A DNA stretch of 38,198 nucleotides from Bacteroidales bacterium (GTDB taxonomy: Bacteria > Bacteroidota > Bacteroidia > Bacteroidales > UBA932), in NCBI GenBank assembly GCA_017937885.1, contig JAGBCS010000013.1, positions 1 to 38,198 on the forward strand, in the 5' to 3' direction. Shown here one piece after another: positions 7,352 through 16,343 of this stretch. The position numbers and the translations under genes were made by a program. The notes beneath the pieces were generated by a model that was given only the letters and a program-made list of their open reading frames with translations, did no database searches and was not told the DNA's origin. How positions within the stretch are numbered: position 1 is the first letter of the stretch; each line of letters begins with the position of its first letter.

Positions 7352-8665
7352 CTATTGTCTGGTGATTCTGGCACCGAGGGCATTAAGGCGGAGGTCGATG
7401 TCCTCGTAGCCACGGTCGATCTGCTCGATGTTGCTGATGACGCTGGTGCCTTTGGCCGACATGGCGGCGATAAGCAGGGCGATGCCGGCACGGATGTCCG
7501 GAGATGACATATTGCCGGACCGGAGCTGGTATCTGTGGTCGTGACCTATCACGACAGCCCTGTGAGGATCACAGAGGATGATCTGGGCCCCCATGTCGAT
7601 AAGCTTATCGACAAAGAACAGTCGGCTCTCGAACATCTTCTGATGTATAAGCACGCTTCCGCGGCACTGCGTAGCCATCACAAGGATGACGCTGATCAGG
7701 TCAGGCGAAAGTCCGGGCCATGGAGCGTCAGCGATGTGCAGGATGGAGCCGTCAAGGAAAGAGTCGATCACATAGCTCTCCTGCTCAGGAATGAAGATGT
7801 CATCTCCTCTTCTCTCCAGGTTGACGCCCAATCTGCGGAAGCATTCCGGTATCATGCCGAGCTCGTCATAGGCTACATCCTTGATGGTGATGGAACTCCT
7901 GTTCATGGCAGCGAGAGCGATGAATGATCCTATCTCGATCATGTCAGGAAGGATCTTGTGAACCGTTCCGCCGAGACGCTCCACTCCCTTGATCTTCAAG
8001 AGATTCGACCCTACTCCCTCAATATGCGCACCCATGTTGTTCAGCATTCGGCAGAGCTGCTGGAGATACGGCTCGCAAGCCGCATTGTATATCGTCGTCT
8101 CACCTTTTGCGAGACAGGCTGCCATCACGATATTGGCCGTACCAGTCACGGATGCCTCGTCGAGAAGCATGTATCTTCCTTCGAGGGACCTTCCTTCCGG
8201 AACATGGAGGAAGAAAGCCTTCTTCTCGATGTCATACTCCTGTTCGGCACCGAGATTCATGAAGCCGAGTATATGCGTGTCTACCCTGCGGCGGCCGATC
8301 TGATCTCCGCCCGGCTTAGGGAAATAAGCTCTTCCGAAACGCGCCAGAAGCGGTCCCACGACCATCACAGATCCACGCAGCTTGGCACATTTTGCGACAA
8401 AGTCCGCACTAGCCGCATACTCCGTATCTATCTGATCTGCCTTGAATGTGTAGCAGCCTTTCTCGTGACGCGTCACCTTTACTCCCAGTCCCTCCAGAAG
8501 AAGGATGAGGTTCTTGATATCCAGAATCTCGGGGATATTGGACACAGTCACTTCCTCTTCTGTAAGAAGCACCGCGCTGATGATCTGCAGGGCCTCATTC
8601 TTCGCGCCCTGCGGCCTTATCGTGCCACTAAGCTTGTGGCCGCCTTCTATTACGAACGAACTCAT
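7352..8665 (-). CDS. murA: UDP-N-acetylglucosamine 1-carboxyvinyltransferase MurA
   Basis: First committed step of peptidoglycan synthesis, in the cytoplasm: transfers enolpyruvate from PEP to UDP-GlcNAc. The substrate residues K22-N23 (GAKNEAL), the RGS at 97-99 and D322 in the LSPD segment match the family; length (437) is normal. The active-site loop normally reads PGGC with the catalytic Cys at position 115 in E. coli. Here it is PGGDQIGRRRVDTH, so D121 replaces the cysteine. Asp at this position is known to keep activity while preventing covalent inactivation by fosfomycin, as in Mycobacterium and Chlamydia. murB lies 68 bases upstream on the same strand, so two consecutive Mur-pathway enzymes are together. 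The gene is the end of the cluster starting at DUF308. Confidence 0.96.
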   Translation of the reverse strand: MSSFVIEGGHKLSGTIRPQGAKNEALQIISAVLLTEEEVTVSNIPEILDIKNLILLLEGLGVKVTRHEKGCYTFKADQIDTEYAASADFVAKCAKLRGSVMVVGPLLARFGRAYFPKPGGDQIGRRRVDTHILGFMNLGAEQEYDIEKKAFFLHVPEGRSLEGRYMLLDEASVTGTANIVMAACLAKGETTIYNAACEPYLQQLCRMLNNMGAHIEGVGSNLLKIKGVERLGGTVHKILPDMIEIGSFIALAAMNRSSITIKDVAYDELGMIPECFRRLGVNLERRGDDIFIPEQESYVIDSFLDGSILHIADAPWPGLSPDLISVILVMATQCRGSVLIHQKMFESRLFFVDKLIDMGAQIILCDPHRAVVIGHDHRYQLRSGNMSSPDIRAGIALLIAAMSAKGTSVISNIEQIDRGYEDIDLRLNALGARITRQ

Positions 8666-8733
8666 ATCTGGTCATATAACGTCTCCGGATCCGTAGGCTC
8701 CGGAGCATGATTATCTGTTTTCGGTATCATTGA

Positions 8734-9894
8734 TCATACGTGCTCCACCTCAGGATGGAGATCTACGTCGAACTTTGCCTTGACTGATGCCATGACTCGC
8801 TTCTCAAGGCCGACGATCTCTTCCGGATAGGCTTCGCCCGTATAGTTGACTATGACGAGAGGCTGCTTGTCATATACGGCTGCACCTCCGCTGCGTCTGC
8901 CCTTCCATCCGCACTGCTCGATCATCCATGCCGCAGGCACCTTGACCATACCGTCAGGCAGATCATAATGCGGGACCTTGCAGTCAGGTCCGAGCTCAGC
9001 CTTCGCAGCCGCTTCTATACGCTTGAAATGCTCCACCGTGATGACAGGATTCTTGAAGAAACTGCCCGCACTGCCCATGACAGAAGGCTCCGGCAGCTTC
9101 TCCTTCCTGATCTTTATGATCACCTTCCTGATCAGCCCCGGCGTCACTTCCTGCATGGATGCGGCTACCGCATCCTTCAGATGACCGTAGTCCAGTCTCG
9201 GCTGCGGCGTGCGTGACAAGACGAACACCACATGCGTCACGACATAACGTCCCTTGACTTCCGGATCCTTGAAGATCGAATCACGATACCCGTACCGGCA
9301 CTCCGCCACATCGAAATGCACGAACTCCTCCTCGACTGTATCATAGCAGTAGACGGTCCTGATGACATCCTTGACCTCGACGCCATACGCTCCGATATTC
9401 TGCACAGCGGAAGCTCCGACCTCGCCAGGAATATAAGACAGGTTCTCCACACCCCACAGGCCTTCCTTGGCCGCCCACGCACAGAAATCATCGAAAATCA
9501 CTCCTGCACCGACCGAAACCAGAACCGGGCGGGAAGATTCCTCCGACGATGTGCCATGGGGATGGCTTGAAAAACCGTGGCCGCCCGTGGCCTCGTGAAC
9601 GGGAGGGGCCCACGACTCGTCGTGGGAGGGATTTAGTTTTTCAACACCATCCCCATGGCACTCTTCCAGTATTTCTATGAAATCTATCTTAGAGTGCAGG
9701 ACCGTCCCTTTGAAATCGTCCGTGAAGAGCAGATTGCTGCCGCCGCCGATATGCAGAACCGGACGCGCCAGTTCCTCAAATTCGATATCGACAAGATCAG
9801 CCACAGAATCATATTCCATGAAACAGCGGGCCTTCACCTTCATTCCGAAGGTGTTCATCTTCGTAAGATCCTTATAGTATTCTGTCTTGATCAT
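8734..9894 (-). CDS. murB: UDP-N-acetylenolpyruvoylglucosamine reductase MurB with an in-frame palindromic insert
   Basis: FAD enzyme that reduces the MurA product to UDP-MurNAc. Type I MurB features are present: FAD-binding GGGSNLL at 50-56, IPGEVGASAVQNIGAYGVEVKD at about 155-176, catalytic R204 in YGYRDS, proton-donor S278 in GSAGSFF and the C-terminal HPEVEH with E382. The protein is 386 residues, about 40 longer than typical relatives. The surplus lies at about 78-121, between the strand IDFIEILEE and the motif RPVLVSVGAGV, where relatives have a short turn. This segment is His/Gly/Ser/Pro-rich with no family similarity, and most of it is encoded by a palindromic repeat element (9551-9661). 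All catalytic residues are intact, so the enzyme is probably functional with an exposed loop. The start is in a 41-base gap after metG. Confidence 0.94.
   Translation of the reverse strand: MIKTEYYKDLTKMNTFGMKVKARCFMEYDSVADLVDIEFEELARPVLHIGGGSNLLFTDDFKGTVLHSKIDFIEILEECHGDGVEKLNPSHDESWAPPVHEATGGHGFSSHPHGTSSEESSRPVLVSVGAGVIFDDFCAWAAKEGLWGVENLSYIPGEVGASAVQNIGAYGVEVKDVIRTVYCYDTVEEEFVHFDVAECRYGYRDSIFKDPEVKGRYVVTHVVFVLSRTPQPRLDYGHLKDAVAASMQEVTPGLIRKVIIKIRKEKLPEPSVMGSAGSFFKNPVITVEHFKRIEAAAKAELGPDCKVPHYDLPDGMVKVPAAWMIEQCGWKGRRSGGAAVYDKQPLVIVNYTGEAYPEEIVGLEKRVMASVKAKFDVDLHPEVEHV
9551..9661. repeat. 111-bp palindromic element inserted in frame in murB
   Basis: The outer arms are a perfect 15-bp inverted repeat (9551-9565 and 9647-9661). 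They continue, after a small internal loop, with a further 9 bp (9567-9575 and 9636-9644). Inside are two smaller hairpins: CCCACGA/TCGTGGG around a CTCG loop (9609-9626) and CCCGT/ACGGG (9584-9603). The whole could fold as a branched cruciform. Its length is a multiple of three and it is read through as about 37 codons of murB without a stop. No target-site duplication is apparent. It has the form of a non-autonomous palindromic mobile element, comparable in behaviour to Rickettsia palindromic elements, but I cannot show other copies within this window. Confidence 0.75.
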
Positions 9895-9905
9895 AGTGTT
9901 TTCAG

Positions 9906-9926
9906 ATCCCCGGTCAAGCCGGGGAT
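9906..9926. repeat. REP-like palindrome between metG and murB
   Basis: ATCCCCGG (9906-9913) and CCGGGGAT (9919-9926) form an 8-bp stem around TCAAG in the 41-base metG-murB gap. Palindromes built on this CCCCGGTCAAGCCGGGG core are scattered as interspersed repeats in many bacterial genomes. It may attenuate or stabilise the transcript between the two genes. There is no T-run, so it is not a classical terminator. Confidence 0.6.
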
Positions 9927-9935
9927 GACTGGTGA

Positions 9936-12101
9936 TTATCCTATCTCAGCTCCGTTGCAGAGAGTCTCGGCAGGAGTTACGAAACGCATCTTGCCGTCAT
10001 TCTGACGTGCCATCAGAATCATTCCCTTGGACTCGATGCCACGTATCTTGCGCGGCGCAAGATTGGCAAGGATACATATCTGCTTGCCTACCATCTCCTC
10101 AGGAGAATACTGCTCGGCAATGCCCGAAACGATCACTCTCTTGTCAATTCCCGTGTCGATCGTAAGCTTGAGAAGCTTGTCGGTCTTCGGCACGCGCTCT
10201 GCCTCAAGAACAGTTGCGGTCCTGATGTCCATCTTCTGGAAGTCATCGAAGGTACACTCTTCCTTCTGAGGTGTCACGACTGCCGCCTCAGCAGCCTTGG
10301 CAGCTGCCTCGCGCTCAGCGCGGATCGCCTCAAGACGGGCGATCTGAGCATCCACAACCTCGTCTTCGATCTTGGCGAAGAGAAGGGTCGGCTGATTGAG
10401 CTGATGTCCCTCCGGAAGAAGAACCGCCTTGCCGAGATCATCCCATGACAAAGAGAGTCCCTCATATGCCGTACCGGTATGAAGGGCTGCGCCCTCGCCG
10501 GCCTTATAGATGTTCTCGCTTGTAGCTCCCTCCTCACCGGCACGGTGGTCTGAACCGGCCGCGATGCCTACATTCAGGATGCCGCGGAGCTTTTCTGAAG
10601 AGAACGGAAGGAAAGGCTCGAACGCGATCGCAAGTGATGCGCAGATCTGAAGCGAAACATTCAGGATCGAAGCAGTTCTGTCCATATCGGTCTTCGCCAC
10701 CTTCCATGGCTCTGTATCAGTAAGATACTTGTTTCCGAGACGCGCGATGTTCATCGCCTCCTTCAGAGCCTCACGGAACTTGTATCCGTCGAGATAACGC
10801 TGCATCTCTTCCTTGAGAGGCTGGATCTGAGCGAGCGTCTCTGCATCGACCGCCTCCGGCTTGAGGTCCGCAGGGACCTTGCCTCCGAAATACTTATGCG
10901 TAAGCACAACCGCACGGTTGACGAAGTTTCCGAGGATAGCCACAAGCTCGCTGTTGTTGCGTGCCTGGAAGTCCTTCCATGAAAAGTCGTTGTCCTTTGT
11001 CTCAGGCGCATTCGCAGTAAGCACATATCGGAGCACGTCCTCCTGTCCAGGGAACTGCTCGAGATATTCGTGGAGCCATACGGCCCATCCGCGCGATGTC
11101 GAGATCTTGTCTCCCTCGAGGTTGAGGAACTCGTTTGCAGGCACATTGTCCGGAAGGATGTAGCTTCCGTCGGCCTTCAGCATTGACGGGAAGACGATGC
11201 AGTGGAACACGATGTTGTCCTTTCCGATGAAGTGCACGAGCTTCGTATCCTCGCTCTTCCACCACTTCTCCCAGCTCTGAGGAAGAAGCTCCTGAGTATT
11301 CGAGATGTATCCGATAGGAGCATCGAACCACACATAGAGGACCTTGCCTTCCGAGCCTTCGACAGGCACAGGGACACCCCAGTTGAGGTCACGGCTCACG
11401 GCACGCGGCTGGAGACCGCCGTCGATCCAACTCTTGCACTGGCCGTACACATTGCTTCTCCACTCCTTATGTCCGTCGAGAATCCACTCAGAGAGCCATC
11501 CTTCGTATTTGTCCAGAGGAAGGTACCAGTGCTTGGTCTCCTTCTTCACGAGTTCGCCGCCGCTGAGGGCTGACTTAGGATTGATGAGTTCGTCGGGGCT
11601 GAGGGTCGCTCCGCACTTCTCGCACTGGTCGCCGTATGCACCTTCTGCTCCGCAACGCGGGCATGTGCCTGTGATGTAACGGTCTGCAAGGAATGTCTTT
11701 GTCTCCTCATCATAATACTGTTCGCTCACCTTCTCGATGAACTTGCCCTCGTCATAGAGCTTGCGGAAATAGTCTGAAGCATTCTTATGGTGGGTCTTTG
11801 ACGACGTCCTCGAATAGATATCGAAGTTGATGCCGAGTCCTGTAAACGAATCCTTGATAATCCTGTGGTACCTGTCCACGATATCCTGAGGCGTGCATCC
11901 CTCCTTCTGGGCCTTGATGGTGATAGGCACACCATGTTCGTCAGAACCGCAGATGTAAAGGACATCCTCTCCCCTCATCCTCAGATACCTCACATAGATA
12001 TCTGCTGGTACGTAAACACCGGCCAGGTGGCCGATATGCACAGGACCGTTTGCGTATGGAAGCGCACAGGTCACAAGCGTTCTGTTGAATTTCTTTTCCA
12101 T
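9936..12101 (-). CDS. metG: Methionyl-tRNA synthetase with C-terminal tRNA-binding domain
   Basis: Charges tRNA-Met in the cytoplasm. From the chosen start the protein has 721 residues. HIGH is at 22-25, a zinc knuckle has cysteines C147, C150, C160 and C163, and the second class I signature is KISTS at 332-336. The anticodon-binding helical domain follows. A C-terminal EMAP/Trbp111-type OB domain (about 615-721, with [14 protein letters not shown] and [17 protein letters not shown]) adds tRNA affinity and allows dimerisation. The frame is open back to 12170, but the start at 12101 ([20 protein letters not shown]) fits the family and has AAGGAT a few bases upstream; the upstream extension would run into dnaG. 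It lies 65 bases after dnaG. Confidence 0.96.
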   Translation of the reverse strand: MEKKFNRTLVTCALPYANGPVHIGHLAGVYVPADIYVRYLRMRGEDVLYICGSDEHGVPITIKAQKEGCTPQDIVDRYHRIIKDSFTGLGINFDIYSRTSSKTHHKNASDYFRKLYDEGKFIEKVSEQYYDEETKTFLADRYITGTCPRCGAEGAYGDQCEKCGATLSPDELINPKSALSGGELVKKETKHWYLPLDKYEGWLSEWILDGHKEWRSNVYGQCKSWIDGGLQPRAVSRDLNWGVPVPVEGSEGKVLYVWFDAPIGYISNTQELLPQSWEKWWKSEDTKLVHFIGKDNIVFHCIVFPSMLKADGSYILPDNVPANEFLNLEGDKISTSRGWAVWLHEYLEQFPGQEDVLRYVLTANAPETKDNDFSWKDFQARNNSELVAILGNFVNRAVVLTHKYFGGKVPADLKPEAVDAETLAQIQPLKEEMQRYLDGYKFREALKEAMNIARLGNKYLTDTEPWKVAKTDMDRTASILNVSLQICASLAIAFEPFLPFSSEKLRGILNVGIAAGSDHRAGEEGATSENIYKAGEGAALHTGTAYEGLSLSWDDLGKAVLLPEGHQLNQPTLLFAKIEDEVVDAQIARLEAIRAEREAAAKAAEAAVVTPQKEECTFDDFQKMDIRTATVLEAERVPKTDKLLKLTIDTGIDKRVIVSGIAEQYSPEEMVGKQICILANLAPRKIRGIESKGMILMARQNDGKMRFVTPAETLCNGAEIG

Positions 12102-12166
12102 TATATCCTTGTTTTTACATTTTTTATCCATTTTCATTTTCCCGGGCAGTCCGGACACGACGGGAA

Positions 12167-14215
12167 TCACACCCGGCCCAGTTCATTGTTCAGGCGGGTA
12201 CGTGCGCGGTTATAGTCTCCTATCTTTGTCATTATGGCAATCTGGGCATCCATGTCCTGCTCCTTCGAAAGCTCTGAGGTAAGCTGCTTAAGGATGAGCT
12301 CAACCTTCTTGCACTGATATGTCAGGAGCGTCTTAGGCACATACATCACGAGCCGGGTCGATGCCGCCGTCAGGGACTGCTCGTAGTTCTTGACCGTCAG
12401 CTGATGCTTCTCGATCAGCAGGTCCCTTGCAACTGCCGCCACTTCCTGGTCCATGCTGTTCAGCAGCCTAGTCTGTATCTGCTGCTGAGTCAAGCCTTCG
12501 TCATACAAGGCGAAGTATTCGTCGTAGACCTTCCTGTAAGAAGGATTCACGAAGTCCTCCTCATCATCCGCAAGCGTGCCGTCGATGAATTCGGCCACAT
12601 TGAGCGTCTCGCCTTCAATGTAGTATTTGGAGTCTCTGTCAAATTCCAGAGGAGTGCATCCCTCTTCAAGGATGAATCCGAGAAGTTCCTTTTCACATGG
12701 TGCCAGATACGGTTCCGTTATAACGACTCCTTCGACACGGATATCCACTGGCATTTCCGGCATTACATTGTCATAACCTCCGGCATCCGGTCCGAAATCC
12801 TCTTCTGACGGTGGCGGAGGCACATCCTGCCCCGCAGTGGCTTGCGGCAGCGGATACGCCTGAGCGGCTTCCCTCTGCCTTGCGCGTTCGCGTTCCTTCT
12901 GCTCCGCAAGAAGCATGTCCGTCCTCGAACGGCTCACCCTGTCCGTCAGGATCTGCTCGTCTATGTCGAACTTGTCCGAACATGTCCGGACATAGACCGC
13001 ACGGACCACCGCATCCGGAATCAGAGCGATCGTGTCGGCTACATCATTTATCAGCGAAGCCCTCTTCAACGGGTCGTTTCCGGCCTCCCCGAGAAGCAGG
13101 TCCGTCTTGAATCCTATGAAGTCCTGCTCGTTCTGTGCGATATGGTCCTGCACCTCCTCGAGCGTATGCCTGCGGGCGAAATCGTCCGGGTCCTGACCCT
13201 CCGGCAGGAGCACGATCTTGACGTTCATACCTTCCTTCAGCACAAGGCCGATACCCCTGAGAGCTGCCTTTATGCCGGCGCTGTCGCCGTCGTAGATGAT
13301 TGTTATATTGCTGGTGAACCTGCGGATCAGACGGATCTGCTCGACCGTGAGCGACGTTCCGCTGGAGGCTACGACATTCCTGATGCCGAGCTGGTGCATC
13401 GACAGCACGTCGAGATAGCCTTCGACGAGAATGCACTTGTCCTGACGCGATATCTCATTCTTGGCGAAATATATTCCGTAGAGCGACTTGCTCTTGACAT
13501 AGATCTCCGTTTCCGGAGAATTCACATACTTGGCGACCGTCTTGTCCGTCTTGAGTGTACGGCCTCCGAACGCTATGACACGTCCGTTCGCGGAATGGAT
13601 AGGGAAGATCACGCGGTCATGGAAACGGTCGGCCAGACGGCCGTCGTCATACTTGATGCAGAGTCCCGTCTCGATCAGGAACTCCTCCTTGTATCCAGCC
13701 GCACGTGCAGCCTCCGCCAAGGCCTTGCGGCCGATCGGCGCCCATCCGAGCCCGTATTTCCTTATCGTTTCATCCTCGAGCCCACGGCTCTTGAAGTACT
13801 GCCACGCAATCGCCTGTCCTTCAGGCGTCTGCAGGCTTTCCTGGAAGAATTTTCCGGCATACTCCGAAACCAGCAGAAGGCTCTCGTTGCGTTGTCTTTG
13901 CGCTATGTCTTCTGCACTTTCCTCCTTCTCGACGACCTCGATATGATATTTCTTCGCCAGATACTTCAGCGCCTCGGTATACGACATGTTCTCATGTTCC
14001 ATGACAAAGCCGACAGCCGTGCCGGACTTGCCGCAGCCGAAGCATTTGAATATGCCCTTCGATGCCGAAACGGAAAACGAAGGTGTCTTCTCGTTGTGGA
14101 ACGGGCAGCATGCGACATGGTTGGCTCCGCGCTTCTTCAGAGTCACGAAGTCACCCACGACGTCCACAATCTGCGCCGCATCGAGAATCCTGTTTACCGT
14201 TTCCTGAGGAATCAT
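12167..14215 (-). CDS. dnaG: DNA primase
   Basis: Synthesises RNA primers at the replication fork. The CHC2 zinc finger is C37-P-F-H40 with C58 and C61. The RNA-polymerase core follows, with the Toprim motifs in [16 protein letters not shown] (catalytic Glu) and IIYDGDSAG (Asp-x-Asp). The C-terminal third (from about 430), a low-complexity Gln/Pro linker and then a helical region, corresponds to the helicase-interaction domain. The 682-residue length is normal for Bacteroidota. The ATG at 14215 lies one base after the stop of the DUF308 gene, so translation is probably coupled. The antisense strand has a long open frame (12842-14323), which I regard as a codon-bias shadow. Confidence 0.96.
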   Translation of the reverse strand: MIPQETVNRILDAAQIVDVVGDFVTLKKRGANHVACCPFHNEKTPSFSVSASKGIFKCFGCGKSGTAVGFVMEHENMSYTEALKYLAKKYHIEVVEKEESAEDIAQRQRNESLLLVSEYAGKFFQESLQTPEGQAIAWQYFKSRGLEDETIRKYGLGWAPIGRKALAEAARAAGYKEEFLIETGLCIKYDDGRLADRFHDRVIFPIHSANGRVIAFGGRTLKTDKTVAKYVNSPETEIYVKSKSLYGIYFAKNEISRQDKCILVEGYLDVLSMHQLGIRNVVASSGTSLTVEQIRLIRRFTSNITIIYDGDSAGIKAALRGIGLVLKEGMNVKIVLLPEGQDPDDFARRHTLEEVQDHIAQNEQDFIGFKTDLLLGEAGNDPLKRASLINDVADTIALIPDAVVRAVYVRTCSDKFDIDEQILTDRVSRSRTDMLLAEQKERERARQREAAQAYPLPQATAGQDVPPPPSEEDFGPDAGGYDNVMPEMPVDIRVEGVVITEPYLAPCEKELLGFILEEGCTPLEFDRDSKYYIEGETLNVAEFIDGTLADDEEDFVNPSYRKVYDEYFALYDEGLTQQQIQTRLLNSMDQEVAAVARDLLIEKHQLTVKNYEQSLTAASTRLVMYVPKTLLTYQCKKVELILKQLTSELSKEQDMDAQIAIMTKIGDYNRARTRLNNELGRV

Positions 14216-14216
14216 C

Positions 14217-14855
14217 CTACTGTTCGTCTACCTTTTCGTATTCGACATCCTTCACGCCTGCAAGAGGATCCACAGTCTCGGCTGGCTTTGCCGGCGCCTG
14301 ACGGATCTCATACTCGTCAATAGCCTTCTTCATCTTCCATGAAGAATACAGCTCGGATGCGCCATAGATGACCAGGGCGATACCCGCGATGATGCTCATC
14401 GCCGATTCTGCGAAAGGATTGAAGAGCATGAACGCTCCGGCGAAGGTCACGATGCCGGGAAGGACGAACGCTCCGGCTCCCATAGGCACGACCTTACGTG
14501 CACTCAAGAGGCCGAAAAGCTGTATCAGACCGAAACCGAAAAGGACAAGGCCGATCAGATAGATTATGAACTTGGCCACAAAGCCCGGGAACATGAAGAG
14601 CACCAGACCCAGAGCCACATCGACGAGGGCATTGAAAGACATCAGAGGCAGTGCGCCGTTCTGCTTGTCCTTGAGGCCGAGAAAGAGCGAGACAAGACCC
14701 GATGCGAGCAGGAAGGCCGCAATCACCTTCACCACCGTACGCATGGCCTCGCTTGGGCTCACGACCATGATCACACCTACCGCGAGAGCCACGAGAGCTC
14801 TCAAAGGGCCATTGAACTTGTTCTTATAACCGAATGTTATCATTTTCTTTATCAA
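14217..14855 (-). CDS. DUF308 (HdeD-like) integral membrane protein
   Basis: A 212-residue protein with about six hydrophobic membrane segments arranged as three helical hairpins (about 17-35, 40-60, 70-90, 92-112, 125-147 and 150-168). It ends in a charged cytoplasmic tail rich in Lys, Glu and Pro. The repeated pattern (GxxxxxxP at segment ends, then helix, glycine-rich turn, helix) is that of DUF308, the family of the acid-resistance membrane protein HdeD. The biochemical function of Bacteroidota members is not established. It is the first gene of the minus-strand cluster dnaG-metG-murB-murA; dnaG starts one base downstream. A start at the second Met (residue 5) is also possible. Confidence 0.85.
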   Translation of the reverse strand: MIKKMITFGYKNKFNGPLRALVALAVGVIMVVSPSEAMRTVVKVIAAFLLASGLVSLFLGLKDKQNGALPLMSFNALVDVALGLVLFMFPGFVAKFIIYLIGLVLFGFGLIQLFGLLSARKVVPMGAGAFVLPGIVTFAGAFMLFNPFAESAMSIIAGIALVIYGASELYSSWKMKKAIDEYEIRQAPAKPAETVDPLAGVKDVEYEKVDEQ

Positions 14856-14917
14856 TTGGATAGATTACACTTCCGGGCACACCGGTTCACAATCTGCAAA
14901 AATAACAAAAAATTTGC

Positions 14918-14925
14918 TATTTTTG
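14918..14925 (+). promoter_or_regulatory. Promoter -7 element for the PHP phosphatase gene
   Basis: TATTTTTG matches TAnnTTTG and lies 22 bases before the ATG at 14948, giving a very short leader. No convincing -33 TTTG is seen. Confidence 0.5.
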
Positions 14926-14947
14926 CGGCCGTTTCACGATATATGCA

Positions 14948-15784
14948 ATGGTTTTATTCGACAATCACAATCACAGCCAGTTTTCATTTGACGGCAAGAG
15001 GACTTCCGTAGAGAAGAGCGCCCGTCAGGCGATCGCATCCGGCCTCGGCGGACTGGCATTCACCGACCATTGCGACTTCTTCGTCCCGGAGATGAAGGCG
15101 GCTCAGGAGAACCTTGTATCCGAAGTGTTCGACGTTGCGCCTCAGCAGGCTGAGATAGACCGCGTGCAGACTGTCCTTGCCGGAGAAGGCAGGGCACTGA
15201 AGATTCTCAAGGGCATCGAAGTAGGCATGCATGAAGACTGTCACGAACAGATACGCAAGACACTGAAGGACAACAGATTCGACCAGATCATAGCTTCTGT
15301 CCACTACCTTGACGGCATCGACCCGTTCTATGGAGGATATTACGAAGGGAAGACATGGAGGGAGGCATACGGACATTATCTCGAGACCATATGGAAGGAA
15401 ATGAGATGGCTCGAGGACTTCGACATCATGGGACATTTCGACTATGTCGTGCGTTATGCTCCATATCCTGAAACCTGTCTCCGCTATCGCGACTTCTGCG
15501 ATCTTCTCGACGAGATGCTCCGCTATCTCATCCATAACGGGAAAGCCCTGGAAATCAACACAAAGAGCTATCAGCCATATCACGGACGCGAAGTGACCCT
15601 CGACAAGGACATCCTCTGCCGTTACAGGGAGATGGGCGGCGAGATCATAAGCCTTGGCTCCGATTCACACGACGCAGACCGCGTGGGACACAATTTCGTG
15701 CAGGCCGCAGAAATGCTGAAATCTCTGGGATTCCGATGGACTGCCCACTACGAAAGCCGAAAGCTCGTACAGCTTCCGCTGTAA
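14948..15784 (+). CDS. PHP-domain phosphoesterase, HisJ-type histidinol-phosphatase family
   Basis: Metal-dependent phosphatase of the PHP fold, 278 residues. The trinuclear metal ligands expected for the family are all visible: H7 and H9 (DNHNHS), D15, H41 (TDH), E91 (KGIEVG), H119 (ASVHYL), H163 (MGHFDYV), D239 and H241 (GSDSH). Its size and motif spacing match HisJ/HisK histidinol-phosphatases (step 8 of histidine synthesis). No other his genes are nearby, so the substrate remains uncertain; some relatives act on other phosphomonoesters. It is a single-gene transcript with its own promoter upstream and a 21-bp hairpin terminator downstream. The start codon is the second of two nearby ATGs; the first (14943) is out of frame. 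Confidence 0.9.
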   Translation: MVLFDNHNHSQFSFDGKRTSVEKSARQAIASGLGGLAFTDHCDFFVPEMKAAQENLVSEVFDVAPQQAEIDRVQTVLAGEGRALKILKGIEVGMHEDCHEQIRKTLKDNRFDQIIASVHYLDGIDPFYGGYYEGKTWREAYGHYLETIWKEMRWLEDFDIMGHFDYVVRYAPYPETCLRYRDFCDLLDEMLRYLIHNGKALEINTKSYQPYHGREVTLDKDILCRYREMGGEIISLGSDSHDADRVGHNFVQAAEMLKSLGFRWTAHYESRKLVQLPL

Positions 15785-15812
15785 CTGAATCAATATACCG
15801 GACCCATAAAAT

Positions 15813-15858
15813 GCGAGTGATGTGCCGGAAATCGTCTGATTTCCGGCACATCACTCGC
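15813..15858. terminator. Bidirectional terminator with a perfect 21-bp stem
   Basis: 15813-15833 is exactly complementary to 15838-15858 around a 4-base loop. It sits between the convergent ends of the PHP gene and the DUF3127 gene. There is no long T-run, but a short AAAA precedes the stem, which would act as a T-run for the minus-strand transcript. Confidence 0.8.
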
Positions 15859-15875
15859 TGAATTATCGTATAAGC

Positions 15876-16343
15876 CTAGAACGGCAGGTCGTCGTCTGAA
15901 AGCGGAGCGCTCATGTCGTCTGCCGAAGGCATCGGAGCACTCTGAGGCGCGCTGTATGCACCTGCGCTTGCCTGGTAATGATGCGGCTGTTCCGGAGCCA
16001 CGCCCTGCACGCCTGTCGGAGCGCCGTAGCTGCCGGCCGAAGCGGCATAGTCCGTCTGGGCGGCGCCTGCAGGCTCGATCCTCCATGCCCTTACGTCAGT
16101 GTACCAGCGTCCGTTATACTCACGGCTGCTGAGGTTGAAGGACACCTTCACCTTGTCACCGACCTGATACTTGTCCAGTTCCTTCACCTTGTCGTCGCCC
16201 CATACATTCATGCAGACCTGAGACGGGAAGTTTCCTTCCTGATACTCGAAGATGAACTCCTGCTTTGCCCATGCTCCTCTTGCCGAGGTGCCGGTCTGGA
16301 CGTTGAGCTTGCGGGCGATTCTGCCCTCGAGTTCCATTGCCAT
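15876..16343 (-). CDS. DUF3127 OB-fold protein with an SSB-type C-terminal tip
   Basis: A 155-residue cytoplasmic protein. Residues 3-92 form the DUF3127 domain, a predicted OB fold (ELEGRIARKL, then a QEFIFEY strand, VGDKVKVSFNLSSREYNGRWYTDVRAWRIE). Next comes a flexible Ala/Gly/Gln/Pro/Tyr-rich linker (about 93-143) and the acidic tip DDDLPF at 150-155. That architecture (OB fold, disordered linker, acidic tip ending in Pro-Phe) is the hallmark of bacterial single-stranded DNA-binding proteins, whose tip recruits repair and replication partners such as RecQ. I therefore infer a single-stranded nucleic-acid-binding protein or SSB paralogue; this is not proven for the family. Its ATG overlaps the stop of the FKBP gene by one base (TAATG), implying coupled translation. 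Confidence 0.85.
   Translation of the reverse strand: MAMELEGRIARKLNVQTGTSARGAWAKQEFIFEYQEGNFPSQVCMNVWGDDKVKELDKYQVGDKVKVSFNLSSREYNGRWYTDVRAWRIEPAGAAQTDYAASAGSYGAPTGVQGVAPEQPHHYQASAGAYSAPQSAPMPSADDMSAPLSDDDLPF

Noticed and set aside
12102-12170. N-terminal extension of metG to the ATG at 12170
   Set aside because: The extra 23 residues are not MetRS-like and overlap the end of dnaG; the Met at 12101 has an AAGGAT upstream and the family N-terminus.
12842-14323. 493-codon open frame on the plus strand, antisense to dnaG
   Set aside because: It runs opposite to a well-supported DnaG with all motifs, has no recognisable domain, and such long antisense frames arise from the G/C-biased codon use of the sense gene.
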